DNA from: Saprospiraceae bacterium
Lineage (GTDB): Bacteria; Bacteroidota; Bacteroidia; Chitinophagales; Saprospiraceae
DNA length: 64,000 bases
Assembly (NCBI GenBank): GCA_041392805.1
Contig: JAWKLJ010000001.1
Span: 2,356,001-2,420,000, forward strand
Direction: 5' to 3'
The position numbers and the translations under genes are program-made. Below are positions 43,494 through 51,628 of this stretch, in pieces. Position 1 is the first letter of the stretch, and every line of letters starts with the position of its first letter. The notes below the pieces were generated by a model that was given only the letters and a program-made list of their open reading frames with translations, was not told the DNA's origin and searched no databases.

Positions 43494-44741
43494 TTATTCA
43501 TCCTTAAGTGCAAGGACAGGATTAACCCTTGCTGCCTGGAGCGCGGGGATTAAGCCCGCTACTGCTCCAGCAATAACTAATAATACAATTGCCCCGATTC
43601 CTACCGTTAAGTTCACTTCTGGATGGTGAAAATTATCCAGGTCTGCCTCATTCATTATCATCAAATAGTCGATACCGCCTATGATCAGCGTTCCCGCTAT
43701 TAATCCCAAATAACCAGATACACTGGTAAGGAAAATAGACTCTGTCAAGATCATGCTGATAATGGATCTGGGGGTGGCCCCAAGGGCTTTGCGAACACCT
43801 ATTTCCTTCGTTCTTTCTTTGACGATAATCAACATAATATTGCTTACCCCCACGATGCCGGCTAATAGCGTTCCAATCCCCACAAACCACAAGAATAATT
43901 TAATCCCACCAAACAGCACCTGCACACTTAGAAACTCTGCTTGCAAATTAAAACCGCCAATGCCTCGTGGGTCATCTGGCGCGATATGGTGCCGTTGTTT
44001 TAGCAACAGACGCACCTTGGGTTCCATTTCACTGACCAATACATTGGATGCAGCAGAACAGATAAAATAATCAACCAATCCACCCATTCCAAAGGTTCGA
44101 TGCATGGCCGTCAGGGGGATCACCACCGCTTCCAGGTCTTCCTCCGTCCAGGGTTTCACTTGCATTGGACCAAAGACCCCTACGACTTTAAATTGAACCC
44201 CTTTCACCTGAATATACTCGCCGATACAGGGCGCTTCTCCAAACAAGACTTCTTTTACGCGTTTCCCAATAACGGCCACCTTGCGGCTTTCTGCTACATC
44301 TCTGTGATTGATATAACGCCCTTCATGCAACTGTAGGGCTTCTATATGGATCATATCTTCTAATTCGCCTCTGAGCTCATAGGCATCCGATTGCTCAAGA
44401 TAGCGAACAGGTGTTGCACCCATACTCAATCGAGGTGCAATCATCTCCACTTCAGGTACATTATTTTTAATGGCTTCGATGTCTTCCAATTTTAGGCGTG
44501 GGAACCGACCAGGTTGGAATCCCTGGTAGGGCTTGGAGGTTCGGGTCGTCCAGACGTACATCACATTTTTCACTTGTTGTCCAAATCCCTTGAAAACCCC
44601 ATTCTCTAAGCCTTGGCCCATCCCCAGCACAAAGATGAGCATAAAAATACCCCAGAATACCCCCAATGCTGTAAGCCCTGTCCGCAGCTTATGCTTGCGC
44701 ATGGTACCAAAGATTTCCTGCCATTTATCATAATCAAACAT
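43494..44741 (-). CDS. MacB/FtsX-type ABC transporter permease
   Basis: 415 residues. The N-terminal transmembrane helix (RTGLTALGVFWGIFMLIFVL) precedes a MacB_PCD periplasmic core domain, including KKVAVIGKRVKEVLFGE-like RKVAVIGKRVKEVLFGEAP and FKVVGVFGPMQVKPW. Three C-terminal FtsX helices include GTLLAGIVGVSNIMLIIVKE and KEIGVRKALGATPRSIIS, the coupling motif. It is a paralogue of the next permease upstream. Together with the ATPase and adaptor it forms an export machine; the substrate is unknown (antibiotics, peptides or lipoproteins). Confidence 0.92.
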   Translation of the reverse strand: MFDYDKWQEIFGTMRKHKLRTGLTALGVFWGIFMLIFVLGMGQGLENGVFKGFGQQVKNVMYVWTTRTSKPYQGFQPGRFPRLKLEDIEAIKNNVPEVEMIAPRLSMGATPVRYLEQSDAYELRGELEDMIHIEALQLHEGRYINHRDVAESRKVAVIGKRVKEVLFGEAPCIGEYIQVKGVQFKVVGVFGPMQVKPWTEEDLEAVVIPLTAMHRTFGMGGLVDYFICSAASNVLVSEMEPKVRLLLKQRHHIAPDDPRGIGGFNLQAEFLSVQVLFGGIKLFLWFVGIGTLLAGIVGVSNIMLIIVKERTKEIGVRKALGATPRSIISMILTESIFLTSVSGYLGLIAGTLIIGGIDYLMIMNEADLDNFHHPEVNLTVGIGAIVLLVIAGAVAGLIPALQAARVNPVLALKDE

Positions 44742-44767
44742 AGGCTACTTGATTTTTGACGCTCCTG

Positions 44768-45994
44768 TCAATCACTTTTCATGGCTACGACCGGATTAAT
44801 ACGAGCAGCTTGCAAGGCAGGCATTAATCCCGCCAGCGCACCGGCCACAATTAAGACCAACAAGGCGATAATGACGACTCCAAAATTGACGGAAGGATTT
44901 CGAAAATATTCCACTTCCAGCTCCCTGATGAGGTAGATGACGCCAATGCCGGCCATCAGGCCAACATAGCCGGCCAGTCCAGTAATAAACACTGCTTCTT
45001 GCAAGATCATAGATATAATGGAATACGGCGTCGCCCCCAAGGCCTTCCGAATTCCGATTTCCTTGGTGCGGTCTTTGACCACAATCAGCATGATGTTGCT
45101 GACCCCAATTACGCCTGCTATAATACTTCCCAGTCCTACAAACCAGACAAAAATGCGGATGGCGGCAAAAAGATTCATAAATTCCTGGTATTCCTCCGCC
45201 ATACTGAAAACATAGATCGCCCTGCGGTCTTGGGGGTCAAATTGCAGCTGGCGAGCAAGGTCTTGGCGAATTTCTTCCGTTAGCTGATTGCTTGCTTCCA
45301 CCGACAAATCCCCCACGGTAAACATCAATTGGTGGATGTTTTCGGTCCCAGCATATACCTTTTGAGCAGTGGAGATTGGAATATACATCGTCCGCATTTC
45401 TTCTTCTCCTCCGGTATCCTTGTAGACGCCGATCACCTTATAGACAATGCCACCAATATTGAGCATTTCACCAATGGCATTCCCTTCCCCAAAAAGTTCC
45501 TTTCGGACGGGAAGGCCAATCACAACCACTTTTCGGACTTCCGCAATATCATTTTCGTTAAGGTAACGGCCTTCAACAATAATAGTATTTTCAACGGTTT
45601 GGTGACCAGGGTGGACCCCCCAGATAGGGAAAGCGAGGTTTTTTTTACCATAGCGCACCGTCTGGTCACCGCCTGTAAGGTAAAAGCGGCCCGTCCGGTT
45701 ATCGATTTCCTCAAATTGTTCGAGATAATCATAATTCTCATTCCTAAACATGATTCCTCGCCCTTTGGGTAAGCCGTTGTAGGGCATCGAAGTAGTACCT
45801 CTGCGCACCCAAACACTATTGATAGCATCATCCCGAAACTCATAGGCAACACCATTCTGGAGTCCTTGTCCTGCCCCTAGCAAAATGACCAACATGAATA
45901 TTCCCCAAAACACGCCTAACGCCGTTAGGATCGTCCGCAGTTTGTGTCGGCGAATAGAATTAAAAATCTCTTGCCATTTATCCCAGTCAAACAT
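44768..45994 (-). CDS. MacB/FtsX-type ABC transporter permease (paralogue)
   Basis: 408 residues and the same architecture as its downstream neighbour: RTILTALGVFWGIFMLVILL at the N-terminus, a MacB_PCD periplasmic domain, then SIIAGVIGVSNIMLIVVKD and KEIGIRKALGATPYSIISMI. The two are likely the product of duplication and form a heterodimeric permease. It lies 10 bp after the ATPase gene and 26 bp before the second permease, so the operon is tight. Confidence 0.92.
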   Translation of the reverse strand: MFDWDKWQEIFNSIRRHKLRTILTALGVFWGIFMLVILLGAGQGLQNGVAYEFRDDAINSVWVRRGTTSMPYNGLPKGRGIMFRNENYDYLEQFEEIDNRTGRFYLTGGDQTVRYGKKNLAFPIWGVHPGHQTVENTIIVEGRYLNENDIAEVRKVVVIGLPVRKELFGEGNAIGEMLNIGGIVYKVIGVYKDTGGEEEMRTMYIPISTAQKVYAGTENIHQLMFTVGDLSVEASNQLTEEIRQDLARQLQFDPQDRRAIYVFSMAEEYQEFMNLFAAIRIFVWFVGLGSIIAGVIGVSNIMLIVVKDRTKEIGIRKALGATPYSIISMILQEAVFITGLAGYVGLMAGIGVIYLIRELEVEYFRNPSVNFGVVIIALLVLIVAGALAGLMPALQAARINPVVAMKSD

Positions 45995-46004
45995 AGCTGC
46001 TTAT

Positions 46005-46688
46005 TCAATTATTTAAAGGCATAGGTTTCCCCTCAACGAGGCCATCTCTAAGTCGAATAATACGACTACATTTTCCAGCAATATCATTTTCATGAGTAAC
46101 TAAAATGACGGTAATCCCTTGGTCATTTACTGCTTTGAAGATATTCATTACTTCATAAGAAGTTGTTGAGTCCAAGGCTCCTGTGGGTTCGTCAGCCAGG
46201 ATGATTTTAGGTTGTGTAATCAATGCCCGGGCAATAGCCACTCTTTGCTGTTGGCCCCCAGATAGCTGGTTAGGCAAATGTTCGGCCCAGTCCCTGAGGC
46301 CCACTTTTCCCAGGTAGGCAAGGGCCAGGTCTCGTCTTTTTTTCCGATCCACTTTTTGGTAATAAAGCGGCAGGGCAACATTTTCCCAAGCCGTTTTGAA
46401 GGAAAGTAAGTTAAAAGATTGAAAAACAAAACCGATCATTTGGTTTCGATAATAAGCCGCTTGGGTCTGGCTCAAATCCTTGATCATGGTCCCTGCCAGA
46501 TGGTATTCGCCTGAATCGTAATCATCCAGGATGCCCAGGATATTGAGTAAGGTAGACTTACCAGATCCTGATGATCCCATGATAGCTGCAAATTCACCTG
46601 TTTCAATGGTTAGGTCAATTCCCTTAAGGACTTCAAGGGAAGTATACTCCGTTTTATAGGCCTTCCGGATATTTTTTAATTCAATCAT
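46005..46688 (-). CDS. MacB-type ABC transporter ATP-binding subunit
   Basis: 227 residues. Walker A GSSGSGKST, the Q-loop region (VFQSFNLL), signature motif LSGGQQQRVAIARAL, Walker B IILADEPTGALDS and the H-loop (VILVTHE) are all present. It is of the LolD/MacB/FtsE branch that partners FtsX-like permeases. It drives the exporter made of the next three genes. It is the first gene of the operon and divergent from the hypothetical lipoprotein gene at 46858. Confidence 0.93.
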   Translation of the reverse strand: MIELKNIRKAYKTEYTSLEVLKGIDLTIETGEFAAIMGSSGSGKSTLLNILGILDDYDSGEYHLAGTMIKDLSQTQAAYYRNQMIGFVFQSFNLLSFKTAWENVALPLYYQKVDRKKRRDLALAYLGKVGLRDWAEHLPNQLSGGQQQRVAIARALITQPKIILADEPTGALDSTTSYEVMNIFKAVNDQGITVILVTHENDIAGKCSRIIRLRDGLVEGKPMPLNN

Positions 46689-46857
46689 TCAGCAATCGGG
46701 CTTTTAAATCATTGATTACAAGAGGAAAGATGCAACAAAGTCTGATACTCCCCTATTGTTATTTCTATTTTTTTCAAAAAAAATAGAAAAAGCGAAGAAC
46801 AAGGCGCAGCATTTTTCCTTATCTTCCGTTAATCTTGATGAAGGTATATGAATAAGC

Positions 46858-47658
46858 ATGAAAAAAATGAAGCAATTGAATACCCTAAAGTGTTTTTTGA
46901 TCGGAATGATCGTCCTTTCCCAAGTTGGTTGTAAGCTAGAATCCATTCAGGATCCCATCATTGTTACGAATATTGAAAAAGCATTTTATATTAATCTTTG
47001 GGAAGAATTATACCCCAACCACCGAAATCTCCGCATCGACATTCAAAGCTTAAAGAACCAGCCTTGTGTCAACTATACCATTGCCTATGACTGGGCGGCA
47101 AGCGATAAAAAATTTGAGCTATCTATTAATGACATCGTGGAGCCAATCGATTGCATATTGGGCTTAGGCCCTGCCACTGCAAAGATCGATGTAGGCGATT
47201 TGGAAAGTCGGATTTTCAATATGAGTATTGGGTTAGAGCAAACGGTAATCAATAATGGCCAATTAATTGTAGACGGAGAATCCTATACGATCCAAATGGA
47301 AACCGAAGAAGGCATTATTATTCCTGAAAAAATCCTCAGAAAAGTTCCCCCTCAAAGTGCGTGGGGTTTTGTTGCTTTTCAAAATACGGCAGATCAAATC
47401 AAGGCGGGGGAATTACTCAGCACCCTCAAAAGCCTAGGAGAACCGATCCTCCTCAAAGAAGGCAAATATGGCTATTTTTCTTTTCTTGATAACAAACTAC
47501 TTGTCAACGGTGCACCCGTAGCAGGCCAAGCTTCCAGTTTTCTGATCTCATTCAATGGCGATGAAAAAGAGCTGAAACAAGTAGTGGATAACTTTCGTGC
47601 CCAACACAGTGGGAGTGTTACGGTTAAGGTGTTTACGGCAAAAGGGAGTGTTATTTAA
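46858..47658 (+). CDS. Hypothetical lipoprotein
   Basis: 266 residues, no family recognised. The N-terminus is a lipoprotein signal with Cys in SQVGCKLESIQD. The mature protein seems to have two beta-rich parts: about residues 40-150 (NYTIAYDWAASDKKFELSIN, with two cysteines in NQPCVNY and DCILGLG that may pair) and ~150-266, which contains WGFVAFQNTADQIKAGELLS and FLISFNGDEKEL. It is probably an outer-membrane or periplasmic lipoprotein. Divergent from the efflux operon, but nothing ties it to that function. A degraded hairpin repeat follows at 47686-47710. Confidence 0.6.
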   Translation: MKKMKQLNTLKCFLIGMIVLSQVGCKLESIQDPIIVTNIEKAFYINLWEELYPNHRNLRIDIQSLKNQPCVNYTIAYDWAASDKKFELSINDIVEPIDCILGLGPATAKIDVGDLESRIFNMSIGLEQTVINNGQLIVDGESYTIQMETEEGIIIPEKILRKVPPQSAWGFVAFQNTADQIKAGELLSTLKSLGEPILLKEGKYGYFSFLDNKLLVNGAPVAGQASSFLISFNGDEKELKQVVDNFRAQHSGSVTVKVFTAKGSVI

Positions 47659-47685
47659 AGTCGAAAGTCACCAAGAAACCAAGCG

Positions 47686-47710
47686 GATGTGGGCGTTGTT
47701 CACCGACATC
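47686..47710. repeat. Degraded GATGTCGGTG hairpin repeat
   Basis: GATGTGGGCG, a 5-nt loop, then CACCGACATC. It differs at two stem positions from the perfect hairpin at 60113-60137. Both follow AAGCG, which shows they belong to one dispersed family. Confidence 0.5.
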
Positions 47711-47820
47711 ACCCTGCGCCACCTAGTAAAAATTTAGGATGAAATCATTAATTTATCCCTTCAGAACGCTATATTGATCCCATCAAAGGACCTTTCATAT
47801 TTCATCCTCAATCCTAAAAA

Positions 47821-49311
47821 ATGCACGAATACGGAATCCTTTCTCTTTTTCCACCGATTATTGCTATTGTTTTGGCTATACGGACCAAGCAAGTTTTCAT
47901 TTCCCTCGTATTTGGCATATGGTTGGGGTGGGTGATTATTAATGGTGGCAACCTTTTGACGGGTACTTTTGATACGATCCAAGCGATGGTAGACGTCTTT
48001 AAAGATGCGGGCAATACGCGCACCATTATGTTTGCCGCTTTGGTGGGCGCTTTGATCATTTTTATTCAGCGGTCCGGAGGCGTCGAGGGGTTTATCATTC
48101 GGGTGAATCGTTTATTGGAACGTTATGAAAAAAAGCAAAGTGGGAGTAATAAGATCATCGTGCAATGCCTGGCTTGGTTGACAGGCCTTCTTATTTTTGT
48201 CGAATCCAGCATATCGGTTTTAACGGTAGGTGCTTTGTACCGGCCTGTTTTTGACAGGTTAGGGATTTCCCGGGAGAAGTTGGCTTATATTGCCGACTCT
48301 AGTTCTGCTCCGGCTAGTATCCTGATTCCCTTCAATGGATGGGGTGCATTTATCATGGGTTTGCTGGTCGCAGAAGGCTTTAGCGATCCCTTTGCAACGA
48401 TGTTCAAAGCCATGGTGTATAATTTTTATCCGATGTTGGCCCTTTTATTGGTATTGGTGATCATTTTTACGAAAAAAGATTTTGGGCCGATGGCCAAAGC
48501 AGAGAAACGGGTACGAGAAACGGGGAAACTGTTGGCAGATAATGCCCAACCTATGGTCTCCGACGAATTAACAGCCATTGAAACAGCGCAAGGCGTCACG
48601 CCCAAGGCCTTTAATATGATCATTCCCATTCTGACCATGGTGCTGCTGATGCCAGTGATGTTGGCTTATACGGGCTGGGAAACGGCGCTGGCAGATTTAC
48701 CTGAAGCGGGAACTGGCAGCAAACTATTTTACGCGATTGGAAAGGGATCAGGATCAACGGCCGTACTCATTGCCGTCATCGGTTCGACCCTGTTGGCCAT
48801 GATTTTATATAAGCTTCAAGGCATTATGCGTTTTCGCGAGATGGTGGAGCTTACACTGAAGGGTATTTCAGGAATGATGCCGCTCGCTTTACTCATGATG
48901 TTGGCTTTTGCCATTGGGGATGTTTGTAAAAACCAACTGCATACGGGAATATACGTAGCAGATATCGTGAGGGGATGGTTGTCTCCTGGTTTGGTTCCAT
49001 TTCTTATTTTTTTAGTAGGCTGTTTTATTGCCTTTTCTACCGGAACTTCCTGGGGGACTTTTGGCATTATGATCCCGATTGCAGTGCCCATGGCCCAAGA
49101 ATTAGATGCCAATATTTATATCACGATAGCTGCGGCCTTGGGTGGCGGCGTATTTGGCGACCATTGCTCTCCCATTTCTGATACCTCGATTCTTTCCTCC
49201 ATGGCTTCAGCCACAGATCATATCGATCATGTGCGTACACAATTGCCTTATGCGCTCATTGCCGGAGGGGCAACTGCATTATTGTATTTGGGTTTGGGGA
49301 TGGTGGGGTGA
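47821..49311 (+). CDS. NhaC-family Na+/H+ antiporter
   Basis: 496 residues and about 11-12 hydrophobic helices. Family features include VFISLVFGIWLGWVIINGG, RTIMFAALVGALIIFIQRSG, KLAYIADSSSAPASILIPFN and FSTGTSWGTFGIMIPIAVPM with GGGVFGDHCSPISDTSILSS near the C-terminus. The DHCSPISDT segment is the conserved core of NhaC/YfbS-like antiporters. It exchanges Na+ (or a related ion/amine) for H+ across the inner membrane. The start at 47821 follows family alignment (MHEYGILSLFPPIIAIVLA). Confidence 0.92.
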   Translation: MHEYGILSLFPPIIAIVLAIRTKQVFISLVFGIWLGWVIINGGNLLTGTFDTIQAMVDVFKDAGNTRTIMFAALVGALIIFIQRSGGVEGFIIRVNRLLERYEKKQSGSNKIIVQCLAWLTGLLIFVESSISVLTVGALYRPVFDRLGISREKLAYIADSSSAPASILIPFNGWGAFIMGLLVAEGFSDPFATMFKAMVYNFYPMLALLLVLVIIFTKKDFGPMAKAEKRVRETGKLLADNAQPMVSDELTAIETAQGVTPKAFNMIIPILTMVLLMPVMLAYTGWETALADLPEAGTGSKLFYAIGKGSGSTAVLIAVIGSTLLAMILYKLQGIMRFREMVELTLKGISGMMPLALLMMLAFAIGDVCKNQLHTGIYVADIVRGWLSPGLVPFLIFLVGCFIAFSTGTSWGTFGIMIPIAVPMAQELDANIYITIAAALGGGVFGDHCSPISDTSILSSMASATDHIDHVRTQLPYALIAGGATALLYLGLGMVG

Positions 49312-49363
49312 GGAAGGGGAAGCGGGGAATTCCGACTTCATATTTCCCATTTCCAACTTTCTT

Positions 49364-50215
49364 TCATTCTTTTAGCAAGCATATATTGATCCCATTCGTT
49401 TCAAGAAAATAAAGCAAGCCCGGTTGGATATTCAGGCAAGTTGACTGGATGGTTTGCTGAGGCAGATCAAGGGGTATGGTCAATAAAGACTGGAGGTTAT
49501 AGGAATAAAGTTTTCCATTTTTTAAGCGATAAATCAATTGTTGTTCGAATACCTGAAAATAAGTGATGTTTTGGATGGGAAGCATTTGCAGGTATTGGCC
49601 GAAGTTATTAAAAACGATCAAACCCAAGGAAGGGTCATTCAGGTACACTTTGTCGGCACTAGCTACAATTTGTTTGGCTTGAGGAGGCGAAGGCAGTCCC
49701 AAGCTCAGGTCGCCACTACTGAGGAGTACTTCTCCTTTGGCATTTAGTTTTTTCAATTGTAGATTGGCGGCATCATAGACCCATAGTTGATTGTTGTTGG
49801 ATAGTGCGACGGCGGCAGCATCTCCGACTTCGGTACTGAGCAAATTGAGTTCAGCGGTAGGGCTGAGGGTTCGGTCGAGGATAATAACCGTTTGAAATTC
49901 GGGATAAAAAAGCAGTAGATTAAACGGATTGGCCGTATCGATATAAGCTAAAGTTCCCAGCGTATTATTATTGTAGCGAAAAAGTTCCTTCGCATTGGAG
50001 TCAAACTGGATCAGCTCATTGTCCGCTGTAACAGCATAAATGCGTTTTAGCTTGTCGGTCGTAAAATAGATGTACTGTCCAGGAATGTTTTCCTGAAGAC
50101 TATAGACGACGGTTGACGGTTGAGCAGAACCCACTTTGTAATAAGCCAATAAACAGCTAAGACTCAGAAGGCTGATTTGTAAGGTTCTGATTGCCGAATA
50201 CTTTTCCTGCATCAT
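49364..50215 (-). CDS. Exported beta-propeller-like protein
   Basis: 283 residues from ATG 50215 (or 50212). It has a signal peptide (LQISLLSLSCLLAYYKVGSA) and repeats of roughly 40 residues resembling beta-propeller blades: YIYFTTDKLKRIYAVTADN, NNNQLWVYDAANLQLKKLN, SADKVYLNDPSLGLIVFNN, EQQLIYRLKNGKLYSYNL. No catalytic residues are seen; it is probably a periplasmic or secreted binding protein. The start overlaps the end of the upstream lpxH-like gene by 59 bp, an unusually long but plausible overlap, since starts further inside the gene would lose the signal peptide. Confidence 0.7.
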   Translation of the reverse strand: MMQEKYSAIRTLQISLLSLSCLLAYYKVGSAQPSTVVYSLQENIPGQYIYFTTDKLKRIYAVTADNELIQFDSNAKELFRYNNNTLGTLAYIDTANPFNLLLFYPEFQTVIILDRTLSPTAELNLLSTEVGDAAAVALSNNNQLWVYDAANLQLKKLNAKGEVLLSSGDLSLGLPSPPQAKQIVASADKVYLNDPSLGLIVFNNFGQYLQMLPIQNITYFQVFEQQLIYRLKNGKLYSYNLQSLLTIPLDLPQQTIQSTCLNIQPGLLYFLETNGINICLLKE

Positions 50216-50963
50216 TTTCAAAAAATTGAAGCTCCATGTTTTGGCCGTCAAAGACGGCATAAGTATAATCGAATAACCAGTCCCCCAAATTAATATAACG
50301 ACTTTTTCCATCGTTTAGCACATGATCGATGGGTAAGTGTCGATGTCCGAATACAAAAAAATCGGCTGATACTGTTGCCAGTTTTCTATTGGCATAAAGA
50401 ATCAACCATTCGTTCTCTTCTCCATAAAACGTTTTCCCTATAGGCTGTACCGATCGGCTTTTCCTGGACCAATAGCTGGCGAGCCACACCCCAAAATTGG
50501 GATGCAATCGCTCAAATAGCCATTGACAAATAGGGTTTGCGAATACTTTTTTAATGAATTTATAGCCAAAATCACCAGGCCCCAAGCCATCTCCGTGACC
50601 TATAAAAAAAGTTTTTCCATGGATTTCTCTAAGGATTGGCTTTCGATAAATTGGAATGCCCAATTCCTCTTCAAAATAGCGAAACATCCACATGTCATGA
50701 TTGCCGGTGAAGAAGTAAATAGCGATTCCTGCATCTCTGAGTTCCGCCAACTTGCCTAATAATCGCACAAATCCTTTAGGAATAACCGTTTTATACTCAA
50801 ACCAAAAGTCGAATATATCCCCTACCAAGTACACCGCTTCTGCATCCGTTTTGATTTGATCCAACCACCGGACGATTTTCCGTTCTCGGTCTGCACTACT
50901 TTGACGTACATCGACCCCTAAATGAAAATCGGAAGCGAAATATATTTTGCCACGCTTTATCAT
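50157..50963 (-). CDS. lpxH: UDP-2,3-diacylglucosamine diphosphatase-like phosphoesterase
   Basis: 268 residues from ATG 50963. A calcineurin-type metallophosphoesterase with KIYFASDFHLGVDVRQ (D-x-H), AVYLVGDIFDFWFEYK (GD), YFFTGNHDMWMFRYFEE (GNHD), IGHGDGLGPGDFGYKF (H-x-D) and FVFGHRHLPIDHVLND (GHxH). This arrangement matches the Bacteroidota LpxH form, which cleaves UDP-2,3-diacylglucosamine to lipid X in lipid A synthesis. ATG 50963 is preferred to 51011, since relatives start immediately before the first strand. It overlaps the downstream propeller gene. Confidence 0.85.
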   Translation of the reverse strand: MIKRGKIYFASDFHLGVDVRQSSADRERKIVRWLDQIKTDAEAVYLVGDIFDFWFEYKTVIPKGFVRLLGKLAELRDAGIAIYFFTGNHDMWMFRYFEEELGIPIYRKPILREIHGKTFFIGHGDGLGPGDFGYKFIKKVFANPICQWLFERLHPNFGVWLASYWSRKSRSVQPIGKTFYGEENEWLILYANRKLATVSADFFVFGHRHLPIDHVLNDGKSRYINLGDWLFDYTYAVFDGQNMELQFFENDAGKVFGNQNLTNQPSES

Positions 50964-51018
50964 GATCTCTTTGTTTCGAGGGGAAGATAAGTAAAGGTCC
51001 CAAACTTTCAAAGATGGA

Positions 51019-51628
51019 GTGGGTGCAATGTAGGAAAGGTAGTGCTGGAGGTATTGGAGGGTGGGTTGAGGTTTTTTGGGGATGTGGTAGTGGAAGGTGG
51101 CTTAAGTTTTTTTTGGGACGTGGAGGTAGTGGAGGGTGAGAGGTAGTGGAGGGGTGGGTTGAGTTTTTTTTGGGGTGTGAAGTGTTTGGGGTGTGCCTCG
51201 CTTGCTCCAGCTCGCCGTTTAGCAACACACTGCGAGCTGGAGGTCGCAACCTAAGCCCGCGTACAAGCACAGCTTGTAGCGAGCAGGGAAGTGGCTGCAG
51301 CACACACACCGCCGCCATTCCCGCCGCCGCTCGTTACGAGCTCCAGCTCGTATACATACTTCAGTTGCGAGCTCCAGCTCGCCGTTTAACAGCACACTGC
51401 GAGCTGGAGCTCGCAACCATAGCCCGCGTACAAGCACAGCTTGTAGCGAGCAGGGAAGTGGCCGCAGCACACACCCCGCAGCCATCCGCCGCCGCTTGTT
51501 ACGAGCTCCAGCTCGTATACCTACCTCAGCTGCTAGCTCCAGCTCGCCGTTTACAACACACTGCGAGCTGGAGCTCGCAACCAAAACCCGCATACAAGCA
51601 CAGCTTGTAGCGAGCTGTAAGATAAAAA
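51019..51628. repeat. Intergenic repeat island C, ~165-bp tandem units
   Basis: The 5' part (51019-51190) is G-rich with GTGGAGGTAGTGGAGGGTG-type runs, the inverse of the CCTCCAATACCTCC unit. The rest holds tandem units with ACAAGCACAGCTTGT hairpins at 51263, 51430 and ~51594 (periods ~167 and ~164). Hairpins GCGAGCTGGAGCTCGC and TACGAGCTCCAGCTCGTA alternate in direction. The last copy runs into the 3' end of the giant gene (stop at 51629-51631). Long frames here, in either direction, are translations of repeats. Confidence 0.88.
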
